DNA from: Palsa-506 sp963709075
Lineage (GTDB): Bacteria > Actinomycetota > Actinomycetes > Streptosporangiales > Streptosporangiaceae
NCBI GenBank assembly: GCA_963709075.1
Contig: CAVPUY010000011.1
Location: 62,001-126,000 of the forward strand
Direction: 5' to 3'
DNA: 64,000 nt
Each line of letters begins with the position of its first letter. Positions within the stretch are counted from its first letter, which is position 1. This document shows, piece by piece, positions 42,555 through 50,895 of this stretch. Under the pieces are notes generated by a model, which was not told the origin of the DNA, did not search any database, and worked only from the letters and a program-made list of their open reading frames with translations. The position numbers were made by a program, and so were the translations under genes.

Positions 42555-44219
42555 ATGAAACTGGTCCGGAGAATCCTCGTCGGCGGCTCGGCCGCTGCGC
42601 TGAGCGCGGGGCTGGTACTGGGCGGCACGGCCGCCGCCAGCGCGAGCACGCACGCCGTGGTGGGGTACGCGCCGAACGCCACGGTCATCAACCTGGCCCC
42701 GGCGCGGGCCGCCGCCGCGCCGCACATCAAGCACGGCAAGATCGCCGGGATCATGTTCCCGACGACCAGGAAGCTGCACAAGACGGCGGCGGCCGGCTGT
42801 ACCGAGCCGGACTGCAACCTGCTGTACAACGGCGGGCCGGTCCAGCACAGCCCGCACGTCTACCTGCTGTTCTGGGGCCCGAATTGGAGCAGCGAGGGGG
42901 CGTCGGCCACCTACTTGGAGCAGCTGTTCCAGGGGCTCGGCGTCCAGCCGCAGGACTCCTGGTCGACCACCAGCGACCAGTACACCGACGGCACCGGGCA
43001 CCCGTCGTTCAGCGGCTCGGTGTACGAGGGCGCGTTCTCGGACACCAGCACGCCGCCGACCGGGGTGGGCCAGAGCCAGCTCGCGGCGGAGGCGGACGCG
43101 TTCGCCTCCACGCAGGGCATCACCGACCTGGCCGACGCCCAGATCGTGATCGCCACCCAGTCGGGCACCTGCCCGCAGGGGTTCTACGCGCCGACCTGCA
43201 ACGGCGGCACCGGCAACTACTGCGCCTGGCACAGCAACAGCAACGAGCCCTACACCAACCTGCCCTACCTGCTGGACGCGGGCACGGGCTGCGGCGAGAA
43301 CTTCGTCAACTCGGGCTCGGCCGGGACCAACGACGGCTGGTCGATCGTCGGCGGCCACGAGTACGCCGAGACGATCACCGACCCGTACCCGGACTCGGGC
43401 TGGTTCGACGGTAACGACACCGTGTCGGGCGGCGAGATCGGCGACAAGTGCGCGTGGGGTGGCAGTCTGTGGGGGGACACCGACCCGATCGGCAACGTCA
43501 CCCTGTCCAGCGGCACCTTCGCCATGCAGTCCCTGTGGAGCAACGCCAAGGCCGGCTGCGTGATGTCCACCCCGCAGACCTCGGGCGACACGGTCACGGT
43601 CACCAGCCCCGGCAACCGCAAGAACGTCGCCGGCGGTAAGTACAGCCTGGCGATCAAGGGCACCTCCAGCGGCGGCTTTGTGCTCAACTGGAGCGCCACC
43701 GGGCTGCCGGCGGGCATGACGATCAACTCCGGCACCGGGGTGATCGGCGGCAAGTTCTCCACGGCGGCGACCTACACCACCAAGGTCACGGCCACTGACA
43801 CCACGGGCGCGTCGGGCACGGCGACGTTCACCTGGACGGTGAGCGCCGCGACCGGTACGGCGATCAAAGGCTACAACTCGATGTGCCTTGACGATGCGGG
43901 CACATGGGAGACGGTCGGCAATCGCGTGGACCTGTACACCTGCAGCAGCACCGCCGCGCAGAAGTGGTCGTACTCCAGCAGCGAGCTGCACGTCTTCGGG
44001 CTGTGCCTGTCCGACACCGGCGGTACCGGTTCCAAGGTGAGCATCACCAACTGCAAGGGCGTGTCGACCGAGACGTGGACGCACCCGAGCAACGGGGAGT
44101 ACGTGCTGAAGTCCAACGGGCTGTGCCTCACCGACCCCGGCAGCAGCAAGACCGCCGGGACCGTGCAGGTGATCCAGGCCTGCAAGGACACCGCCAATCA
44201 GAAGTGGTCGGGCACCTGA
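42555..44219 (+). CDS. Secreted protein: putative protease-like domain, Ig-like domain, ricin B lectin
   Basis: Sec signal peptide 1-31 (RILVGGSAAALSAGLVLGGTA). Residues about 80-340 form a domain with GGHEYAETITDPYPDSGW, an HExxE-like metal motif, and several cysteines. A He_PIG/Ig-like domain (LSLAIKG-like to SGTATFTWTV) is at 350-430 and a ricin-type beta-trefoil (KGYNSMCLDDAG, QKWSYSS, NGLCLTDPG) at 430-554. Such proteins bind polysaccharides in soil actinomycetes. Catalytic activity of the first domain is uncertain. ATG 42555 with strong ribosome site. Confidence 0.82.
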   Translation: MKLVRRILVGGSAAALSAGLVLGGTAAASASTHAVVGYAPNATVINLAPARAAAAPHIKHGKIAGIMFPTTRKLHKTAAAGCTEPDCNLLYNGGPVQHSPHVYLLFWGPNWSSEGASATYLEQLFQGLGVQPQDSWSTTSDQYTDGTGHPSFSGSVYEGAFSDTSTPPTGVGQSQLAAEADAFASTQGITDLADAQIVIATQSGTCPQGFYAPTCNGGTGNYCAWHSNSNEPYTNLPYLLDAGTGCGENFVNSGSAGTNDGWSIVGGHEYAETITDPYPDSGWFDGNDTVSGGEIGDKCAWGGSLWGDTDPIGNVTLSSGTFAMQSLWSNAKAGCVMSTPQTSGDTVTVTSPGNRKNVAGGKYSLAIKGTSSGGFVLNWSATGLPAGMTINSGTGVIGGKFSTAATYTTKVTATDTTGASGTATFTWTVSAATGTAIKGYNSMCLDDAGTWETVGNRVDLYTCSSTAAQKWSYSSSELHVFGLCLSDTGGTGSKVSITNCKGVSTETWTHPSNGEYVLKSNGLCLTDPGSSKTAGTVQVIQACKDTANQKWSGT

Positions 44220-44242
44220 CCAGCTAGCACCACACTGGCAGC

Positions 44243-44278
44243 GGAAGGCCGGCGCAGCACCCGCTACGCCGGCCTTCC
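44243..44278 (+). terminator. 12-bp stem terminator after the lectin gene
   Basis: GGAAGGCCGGCG at 44243-44254 pairs with 44267-44278 over a 12-base loop, beginning 24 bases after the stop. Strong GC stem without a U-tract, typical for actinomycetes. Confidence 0.7.
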
Positions 44279-44284
44279 GACTGC

Positions 44285-44473
44285 TCAGAGCGCTTGGTCG
44301 GCGATGCTGCGGGCGGACAGGCTTGACCCTCCGTTCGCGGGGGTGACGCCCTTCCAGCTGACTACGCCGCGCGAGGCGACATAGCGGCGCAGCTTGTGAA
44401 CACCCTGGCAATAGCTGCGGATCGTCCCGTTGGACTTGCGCTCGGAGCGGCTCCTGAGCGGCACGCTCAGCAT
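44285..44473 (-). pseudogene. Possible remnant of a tyrosine recombinase N-terminal domain
   Basis: A 62-residue frame contains TIRSYCQGVHKLRRYVASRG followed by SWKGVTPAN, a pattern like the SAM-like core-binding domain of phage/XerC integrases (T-I-x2-Y-x3-L-x2-L...G...VT). No catalytic domain follows, so if genuine it is a broken fragment. There is no ribosome site. This could be chance similarity. Confidence 0.3.
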
Positions 44474-44629
44474 AGACTGCTGGTGCGGATTTCACGTTCA
44501 TGTTGTGCCTCCCGGGCCTGTGTCCCAAGGTCAGGCACGTTCGGAAAGGCATTCTTCCGTTCATGACGCCAGACAGCACCAGCGGGTGCGCCGCCGGGCA
44601 ACTGTCCGTTCCCGCCTCGCTCTCCCGGC

Positions 44630-45481
44630 ATGGGTCCTGCCATGCCCGCTGACCGGGCCGGCACGCTCATTACCGTCGCGCCGACCGGGGCTGAGTCGGA
44701 CAAGGCCTCGGTGCCCGCGCTGCCGGTGACCCTTGATGAACTGGTCACGACCGCGAAGGAGTGCAGGGCAGCCGGCGCCGCGATGATCCACGTGCACATC
44801 AGGGACGAACACGCGCGGCCGACACTTGATCTCGGCAGGCTGACCGACACGGTCCAGGCGCTGCGCGAGAGCACGGACCTGATCATCCAGCTGTCTACCG
44901 GCGGAGCGGTCACCGACGGCTTCGGCCAGCGGCTAGCCGTCCTGGACGCTGGCCCGGACGCGTGCTCGCTGACTTGCGGCACGGTGAACTTCGGCGACGA
45001 GGTGTTCGCCAACCCGTGGCCGTTCATCCGCGAGCTCTACTCCCGGACCAGGGAACTAGCGGTAGTGCCGGAATTCGAGCTGTTCGACATGGGCCAGGTG
45101 GCCACGCTGCACCGGCTGCTGGATGATCTTGGCGCACCGCATGGCGGGCATGTGCACTGTGACCTGGTGATGGGGGTGCCAGGCGGGATGCCTGGCAGCG
45201 CCGCGCAGCTTGTCCAGGCGGTGGCAGCGCTGCCCCCGGGCGCGACCTGGTCGGCCACCGGGATCGGCAGGACATCGGTACCCGTCATCTTCGCCGCTCT
45301 GGCGGCAGGCGGGCACCTGCGGGTCGGCATGGAGGACACGATCTCGTTTGCGCGTGGCCGGCCGGTGACAGGCAACGCCGAGCTTGTCGAGCGCGCGGCC
45401 GTACTCGCGGGAATGGCGCAGCGGCCCGCGATGACACCAGATCAGGCTCGCGACATGCTGGGCATGTCTGACGGCCGCTGA
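44630..45481 (+). CDS. BKACE-family beta-keto acid cleavage enzyme (DUF849)
   Basis: A 283-residue TIM-barrel enzyme that cleaves beta-keto acids with acetyl-CoA to give acetoacetate and an acyl-CoA. Zinc ligands lie in IHVHIRDEHARPT and HVHCDLVMGVPGGMPG; also QLSTGGAV, SLTCGTVNFGDEVF and RVGMEDT. ATG 44630 has no good ribosome site; ATG 44642 is possible. It is followed by YdjC six bases after its stop, so they may be one unit. Substrate side chain not predicted. Confidence 0.88.
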   Translation: MGPAMPADRAGTLITVAPTGAESDKASVPALPVTLDELVTTAKECRAAGAAMIHVHIRDEHARPTLDLGRLTDTVQALRESTDLIIQLSTGGAVTDGFGQRLAVLDAGPDACSLTCGTVNFGDEVFANPWPFIRELYSRTRELAVVPEFELFDMGQVATLHRLLDDLGAPHGGHVHCDLVMGVPGGMPGSAAQLVQAVAALPPGATWSATGIGRTSVPVIFAALAAGGHLRVGMEDTISFARGRPVTGNAELVERAAVLAGMAQRPAMTPDQARDMLGMSDGR

Positions 45482-45486
45482 GAGCC

Positions 45487-46416
45487 GTGGCTCACACTTG
45501 GGGCATGGACGGAAATGCCTGCACGGCGGCAACGCCCCCGGTTCGGTCAAGTGAGCTGCTTGGTTTCCCTCCCGGTGCCCGGTTGCTCATCGTCAACTGC
45601 GACGACTTCGGGATGTACGAGGCGATCAATGCCGCAGTGGTCGACTCGATCGAGCAGGGGATCGCCAGTTCATGCAGCCTGATGGTGCCGTGTCCCTCGG
45701 CACCGCACGCCATCCGGCTGCTTCGCCAGCGGTCGCAGATCCCGTTCGGGATCCACCTCACCCTGGTCTGCGACACGACCCATTACCGGTGGGGGCCGGT
45801 GGCCGCGAAGGCAAGAGTGCCCTCGCTGCTTGACGACGCGGGCGAACTGTTCACGCCCACGACCGCCGGGCGCTGCGAGCTTCTCGCCCGGGCCCGCCTC
45901 GACGAAATCGAGATCGAGTTCCGCGCACAGATCAACGCGGTCGCCGGCGCCGGGCTCGCGCCGACTCATCTGGACTTCCACTGCCTAGCCGACGGCGGAC
46001 GCGACGACATCCTCGACCTGACCGTGGCGCTGGCCGCGGAGTACGGTCTGGCCGTGCGCGTCTGGCTCGAGCCAGGACGGCGGAGGATGCGACGGCGGGG
46101 CCTGCCGGTCATCGACAACGAATTCCTCGACAGCTTCTCCGTCGACATCGACGATAAGCCGGCCCGTTACGCCCAGTTGCTGTGCGACCTGCCGGCCGGC
46201 CTCAGCGAGTGGGCGGTGCATCCCAGCGTCGGCAGCGAGGATTCGCAGGCGATCGACAACGGCTGGCGCATCCGCCGGACCGACTACGAGTTCCTGACAT
46301 CACCGCAGGCCCGCCAGCTTGTCCAGCAGGAGGGCATCGTCGTGATCGACTACAGGACCATCCAGCGTGCCTGGTCCCGGTCCGGCCCATCCCGGTCATC
46401 CCGGTCATCCCGCTGA
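45487..46416 (+). CDS. YdjC/ChbG-family carbohydrate deacetylase-like protein
   Basis: Metal-dependent hydrolase of the polysaccharide-deacetylase-like YdjC family. NCDDFGM gives the metal aspartate near residue 38, GIHLTLVCD and LDFHCLADG the histidine ligands, and WAVHPSVGSEDSQ a later motif. 309 residues. The Ser/Arg tail is encoded by near-perfect nine-base repeats (CCCGGTCAT) at 46388-46410. GTG 45487 is used; ATG 45505 is possible. Pairs with the BKACE gene. Confidence 0.85.
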   Translation: MAHTWGMDGNACTAATPPVRSSELLGFPPGARLLIVNCDDFGMYEAINAAVVDSIEQGIASSCSLMVPCPSAPHAIRLLRQRSQIPFGIHLTLVCDTTHYRWGPVAAKARVPSLLDDAGELFTPTTAGRCELLARARLDEIEIEFRAQINAVAGAGLAPTHLDFHCLADGGRDDILDLTVALAAEYGLAVRVWLEPGRRRMRRRGLPVIDNEFLDSFSVDIDDKPARYAQLLCDLPAGLSEWAVHPSVGSEDSQAIDNGWRIRRTDYEFLTSPQARQLVQQEGIVVIDYRTIQRAWSRSGPSRSSRSSR

Positions 46417-46538
46417 TCCAGCGCCGTGCGGCTTCTTCCGTAGGTGCCTGCCTGGGCCCGCATCCGGATCAATCCGCAGGCGACGCGGCTCCCGCCGTCT
46501 GACTCCTAACGTGGCCGATGGCGGAGGAGGTGCCAGTC

Positions 46539-46592
46539 ATGGTCCTGATCATCGCAGCGATCGAGGCCTGGGTAAGGCGCAGGCGTGCGTAG
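46539..46592 (+). CDS. Possible 17-residue membrane microprotein
   Basis: MVLIIAAIEAWVRRRRA starts at ATG 46539, eight bases after GGAGGAGG (46523-46530), the strongest ribosome site in the area. A hydrophobic stretch and Arg-rich end resemble short membrane peptides, including some type I toxins, but no antisense RNA was recognised. Could be chance. Confidence 0.25.
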   Translation: MVLIIAAIEAWVRRRRA

Positions 46593-46620
46593 CAGTCACT
46601 TCAGGCGGCTAGGCGGCGGT

Positions 46621-46953
46621 TCAGCTTGCCGGTGCCCTGATCCGCAGCCGGTTGCCGTCAGGGTCGCGAAGCTCGATCTCACACCCGTATGGAGGTTCAC
46701 CAGCGGGCAGGCCGAACTCGGCCACAACGGCGTCGATGTCACCGGCTACCAGGTGGACCAGGGAGTCTGGCCGGGCGTCACCTTGGTGCTCGGAGAGGTA
46801 CAGCCGCGCGCGGCCGCACGCGATCGACACGAACGCGGGCATGCCGGGCTCGAAGCGGTGCTCCCATTCCCTGGTGAAACCCAAGCGCTGATACCAGGTG
46901 ACCGCTGCGGCGGCGTTGGCGACGCGAAGGACGGGGATGACTTCCTCAACCAT
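46621..46953 (-). CDS. Glyoxalase/bleomycin-resistance (VOC) superfamily protein
   Basis: A 110-residue single VOC module: IPVLRVANAAAAVTWYQRLGF, EWEHRFE, ARLYLSEHQ and the terminal GCEIELRDPDGNRLRI. His and Glu metal-ligand positions of drug-binding members are partly present. It is most like small actinomycete VOC proteins of unknown ligand. Complete, alone on its strand between the YdjC and DUF222 genes. Confidence 0.85.
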   Translation of the reverse strand: MVEEVIPVLRVANAAAAVTWYQRLGFTREWEHRFEPGMPAFVSIACGRARLYLSEHQGDARPDSLVHLVAGDIDAVVAEFGLPAGEPPYGCEIELRDPDGNRLRIRAPAS

Positions 46954-47105
46954 GTGGGCATGGTCTCGCCTATGTGCGGCATTGACCAGATCCGCGCCTT
47001 AGATCGCGTTCGGCGCCCGGCCTGCGTCCGCGGGTGGTGAGCGTGGCCAGCGCCTGCGTGCGGTCGGCCTGCGGCCCGCGCTTTTGTCCGCCCCTGGCCC
47101 CGGCC

Positions 47106-49317
47106 CTAGGTGGGGTAGGGGGGTGGGGTGGTGGTTGTGGTGCGGCCGCTGGGGGTGGTCCAGGTCAGGGTGCCGGGCTGGGGCTGGCTCAGGTGCCAGC
47201 CGGGTGCCTGCTTGGCCTGGTGGTGGCGGCGGCAGAGCGGGGCCAGGTTGCATTCGCAGGTGCGGCCGCCGTGGTCGTGGGGCAGGGTGTGGTCGTCGTC
47301 GCAGCGCGCGGCGGGGCGGCGGCAGCCGGGGTGGGCGCAGGTGCGGTGCCGGGTTTTGATCAGCTGGCGGAGCAGGGGGGCGGGCTGGTAGCCGGGGGTC
47401 TGCCGGGCGTGGCTGCAGGTGCCGGTTTCCAGCCAGTGGATCGTGATCCCGGCGAGCCACCGCCCGATCCCGGTCCCGGCCGGGCCTGGTTCGCCGGACG
47501 GCCCGGTGCTGCCGGGCGGCCCGGTCCGGCCGGGCGGGCCGGTGCTGCCGGGCGGCCCGGTGCTGCCGGGCGGGCTGGTGCTGCCGGGCGGGCCTGGTTC
47601 GCCGGGCGGCCCGGCGGGTGGTGGTTCGGGTGGTGCGGGGGGTGGTCCGGCGCGGGGCGGGGCGCAGCCGTGTCCGATGGCGGTGCCGTCGGGGGCGGTG
47701 ATGGTGGCGCACCATTGGCTGGCGGGGGTGGCGGCGATGCGGGTGGCGAGGTCGCGGCTGGTGCCGGGGTCGAGCGGGCCGTATCCGGGTGCCTCGCCGG
47801 GCTGGCTGGCCAGGCCGAGCCAGGTCGTCAGGGGCAGGGTGAGGTTGACCGACCCGTTCAGCCCGGGCCCGGCGGGCGGCCAGCCGCCGGGCCCGCCGCC
47901 GGGCCTGCCGGCGGGTGCGCCGGGGCTGCGCAGGCCCGGTTCCGGGCCGCGGCCCGGGGCGCCGGGTCCCGCCGCCGCCGGTGCCGTCGTCCGGGCCGTC
48001 GCCGTCGTCCTCGCCGTCGCCGGGGTGGTCGTCACCGGGCTGGCCCGGGTCGTCCTGGCCGCGTCCGCCGTCATCGCTGTCGCCGGGGCCGTCCTCGCCG
48101 TCACCCGGCTGGCCGCCGCCGCCGGGGCTGCCGGGGCGGTTGTGGTCGTCGTTCTTGCGACCTGCGGTCCCGTCCGGGCTCCCGCCGCCGGGGCCGTCCT
48201 GGCCGCTGTTGCCGTTGCCGGCGGCGGGGTGATCGTCCTGGGTGCCGGGCAGGAGGGTCCACAGGGGGCGGCCGGAGAGCAGGGCGGTGAACACGGCGGC
48301 GCGCAGGAACTCCAGGGTGCCGCCGGCGCCGGCTTTTCTCAGCGCCCGCGCCTGGGCGTCGATGTTGCGGTCCGCGGCCAGCACGTCCGCGGGCGGCAGG
48401 TCCCGCCCGGCCAGCGCCCAGGTCCCGCCCGGCTCGGCCCAGGACTGCACCCGGGCGTCCCGCTCCGCCTTCGCCCGCCGCCGCCGCGCCGCGTCCGGGT
48501 CATGCGCCAGCACCAGCCGCCGCAGCAGGCTGCCCAGCTCCCCGGTCGTCATCGACGCCGCATCACCGATCGTGACCGCGGCGATCGCCGCCGCCGGCAC
48601 GTCCGCCAGCGCGGCCAGTTCCCGGGCGTAAACCCCGGCCCGCGGCAGGTCGACCCGGCCCGCGGCCAGCGCGGCCAGCACCGCCGGCAGCCGGGTCACC
48701 CCGGCGGCCAGGGACACTAGCTTGTCCCCGGCCCGGCAGGTCAAGGTCAGCGCGATCGCGACCTCATCACCCACGTGCTCGGCCTGCCGCCGGTCCCCGG
48801 TCGCCGCCGCGTAAGCCTGCCGGCGGCCGTTCAGGCCGGCGACGGCGGCCAGCTCGATGCTGGCCGCCCGGGACGCCAGCCGCCTAGCGGCGCACAGCAC
48901 CCCGACCAGCTCATCATCGGACAGCCCCGGCAGGCCATCAGCGATCGCGTCATCGGCGAACCCGGCCAGGGCAGGGCCGGGCTCCATCACATCCAGCGGC
49001 CCGCCGGCCGCCCAACCGCGCGCGCCCGGCTCCCGGTCCCGGTGAGTGAACCCGGCCCCGATCACCTCCCGCACCCCGCCCGCCGGCTGACGCGCGGCCA
49101 GGAACTCATCAGCGACCGGGGACGCCACCTGAGCCAGCCACGCCTCAGCGCCCTCCGGCGGGCCGCAGTCCGGGTCGAAGAACGCCTCGACGTCAAACGG
49201 CTCACCATCGACATCCACGAACACCGCAGAACCACCGGCCGGGCCAGCGGGGCCAGCGGACGAGGCAGGCGGCCCGGCAGCGGCGGCGGCCGCGGGGCCG
49301 GCGGGTTCTTCTGGCAT
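47106..49317 (-). CDS. DUF222-HNH endonuclease (13E12-type) with collagen-like insert, one frameshift
   Basis: The N-terminal half (residues about 110-340) is DUF222: SDDELVGVLCAARRLASRAAS, GRVDLPRAGVYARELAAL. A Gly/Asp-rich linker follows, then a second part with GSVNLTLPLTTWLGLA and a Gly-Pro-Pro collagen-like insert, ending in the HNH site (CAHPGCRRPAARCDDDHTLPHDHGG, PLCRRHHQAKQAPGW). One extra base near 47970 puts the C-terminal part in the next frame; repaired length 736. DUF222-HNH proteins are multi-copy in actinomycetes; endonuclease function is inferred. Start 49317 (PEEPAGPAAAAAA). Confidence 0.85.
47480..47615 (-). repeat. GPPGST collagen-like tandem repeats in the DUF222-HNH gene
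   Basis: Read on the minus strand, an 18-base unit (GGCCCGCCCGGCAGCACC-like) recurs about seven times with small changes and encodes GPPGST, GPPGRT, GPSGEP and similar Gly-X-Y triplets. Confidence 0.85.
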
Positions 49318-49860
49318 CGGCCCTCCTCCCGCTCATCGCTGCTGGCCCTACCTTCTTCGACCAAGCTATCGATAGCCTCTGACAGAATGGCTCCTGTTCT
49401 GGGTCATCCCGGAAAAATGTTCACCGAACTTCCGGCCTGCTCGCGTACCGCCGGAAACATAGCCGCGCCGCTTCCGGAACGCGCCAATGCGGCCGCGTCA
49501 CTAGAGCACTGGGCAATATCCGGGACCGGTCAGGCTGCCCGCTGCCGGCGGCTGTAAGCCTGGCTGTTCTGCCGTAACTACTGCATGCAGTAGTTACGGC
49601 ATCGATCCTAATGGCATGCAGTGCCGGGGCCGGCAATGGCCACGGCGGGCAGTGCCCGGACCGGCGTGCCCGCAGCTGGGAGTGCCGAAGCTGGAATGCC
49701 CAAGGACGGCAGTGATGCCGGGCCTGACAGGCAACGCGATCGCAGGCGGTCGCGGGCCATCGGTGCTGTGCAGTCGCCGGGCAGCTTGCTCGGCCTGACT
49801 TGATTGCCTGGCGGTCGCGAGGAGTTTGCAAGCGGAACCGCCGGTGGCGAGACTGGGAGA
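49318..49860. other. Intergenic region between the DUF222 and XRE genes
   Basis: About 540 bases without a convincing gene. Short open frames exist but lack ribosome sites. It contains a 32-base perfect palindrome listed separately and the XRE ribosome site (GGGAGA at 49854-49859). Confidence 0.4.
49570..49601. promoter_or_regulatory. Perfect 32-bp palindrome upstream of the XRE regulator
   Basis: Left half TGCCGTAACTACTGCA at 49570-49585 is followed immediately by its exact complement at 49586-49601 with no loop. It lies 259 bases before the XRE start. A symmetric site of this length suits a dimeric or tetrameric regulator, or a cruciform. Confidence 0.7.
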
Positions 49861-50373
49861 ATGAGCCCCGTAACCGTTAGCTCGATAGGAAGCTTCGTTC
49901 GCGAGCAGCGTGAGCAAGCCAGGATCTCGATCCGCCAGCTCGCCCAGATCGCGGGCGTGTCCAATCCGTATCTGAGCCAGATCGAGCGAGGCCTGCGCAA
50001 GCCGAGCGCGGACGTGCTGCAGCAAATCGCGAAGGGGCTGCGGATCTCGGCTGAAGCCCTGTACGTCCAGGCCGGAGTCCTGGAAGACCGGCCAGTCGGA
50101 GTTAGCGTCCGCAGCGTCGTACTTGACGATCCCGACCTGACCGAGCGGCAGAAGCAGATGCTGATCGAGCTCTACGACTCGTTCCGTAAGGAGGCGATGC
50201 TGGCCGCGGCTGCGGAGGATGCCGAGCCTGCGGAGGATGCCGAGCCTGCGGAGGATGCCGAGGCTGATGACGCAGCCGAGACCGCCGCTGCGGCGAAGCA
50301 TTCCGCGGATGCTGAGCTTGCCCCGGGATCGTCGGCTGAGCACATGGTTTCGAGCCCGGCCGCCAGCCGATAG
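49861..50373 (+). CDS. XRE-family helix-turn-helix regulator
   Basis: A 170-residue cytoplasmic regulator. The HTH_3 domain occupies residues 8-62 (IGSFVREQREQARISIRQLAQ, GVSNPYLSQIERGLRKPSADVL). A middle segment (LDDPDLTERQKQMLIELYDSFRKE) probably dimerises. A C-terminal acidic tail includes three AEDAEP-type repeats. ATG 49861 preceded by GGGAGA. The next gene is DUF2516, an order common in actinomycetes. Target genes unknown; the palindrome upstream is a candidate site. Confidence 0.85.
   Translation: MSPVTVSSIGSFVREQREQARISIRQLAQIAGVSNPYLSQIERGLRKPSADVLQQIAKGLRISAEALYVQAGVLEDRPVGVSVRSVVLDDPDLTERQKQMLIELYDSFRKEAMLAAAAEDAEPAEDAEPAEDAEADDAAETAAAAKHSADAELAPGSSAEHMVSSPAASR
50212..50265 (+). 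repeat. 18-bp in-frame tandem repeat in the XRE gene
   Basis: The unit GCGGAGGATGCCGAGCCT occurs at 50212-50229 and 50230-50247 with a near copy at 50248-50265. It encodes AEDAEP three times in the acidic tail. Confidence 0.85.
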
Positions 50374-50382
50374 CCTGACACC

Positions 50383-50727
50383 GTGATTTTCAGTAATCCG
50401 AGCGCGTACTCAGCGCTCACGTGGCTCTTCGAGGTGCTGGCCATCGCCGCATTCATCGTCGAGGCGTTTGCGTTTATCGATGCCCTCCGGCGGCCATCCC
50501 AGGCGTTCGTGGCGGCAAGCAAGCAAACCAAGCCACTCTGGCTGGTCATTCTTGGCGTCGCTACCGCGATCGGCCTTGGCACCGCCGCAAGTACCGGCTT
50601 CGCGGCCATCGGCATCTTGTCCGTGGCGGCGTTTGTCGCGGCAGCGGTCTATCTCACCGATGTCCGGCCCCGGGTGAAGGGTTTCAATGGCGGCTCAACG
50701 CGCCAGGGCCCGTACGGCCCCTGGTAG
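50383..50727 (+). CDS. DUF2516 membrane protein
   Basis: A 114-residue protein with three hydrophobic helices (TWLFEVLAIAAFIVEAFAF, PLWLVILGVATAIGLGTAA, IGILSVAAFVAAAVYLTDV) and the C-terminal DVRPRVKGF segment typical of DUF2516. GTG 50383 starts nine bases after the XRE stop, consistent with one transcript. Function unknown. The last codons (GPYGPW) belong to a DNA repeat that continues past the stop. Confidence 0.83.
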   Translation: MIFSNPSAYSALTWLFEVLAIAAFIVEAFAFIDALRRPSQAFVAASKQTKPLWLVILGVATAIGLGTAASTGFAAIGILSVAAFVAAAVYLTDVRPRVKGFNGGSTRQGPYGPW

Positions 50728-50790
50728 ATCCCGTACGGCCCCCTGGTAGATCCCGTACGGCCCCTGGTAAATCCCGTACGGGCACTGGCA
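50709..50790 (+). repeat. 21-22 bp tandem repeats spanning the DUF2516 stop
   Basis: The unit CCCGTACGGCCCCTGGTAGAT occurs at 50709-50729, with one extra C at 50730-50751, then at 50752-50772 with AAT, then a degenerate fourth copy. The first copy ends the DUF2516 coding region including its TAG. Confidence 0.85.
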
Positions 50791-50895
50791 GTCTCGTACT
50801 GCCCTGGTAAGTAACGAGAACATGGCCCGGCCAGCGCCTGGGTCGGCAGGCCGGCTCAGCTTGCCTGGTCCGGCCTTGCACTAGGCTCATTGCCC

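Noticed and set aside
47034..48290. 418-codon plus-strand open frame over the DUF222-HNH gene
   Set aside because: Low-complexity Gly/Ala/Arg composition and no domain; the minus strand carries recognisable DUF222 and HNH motifs.
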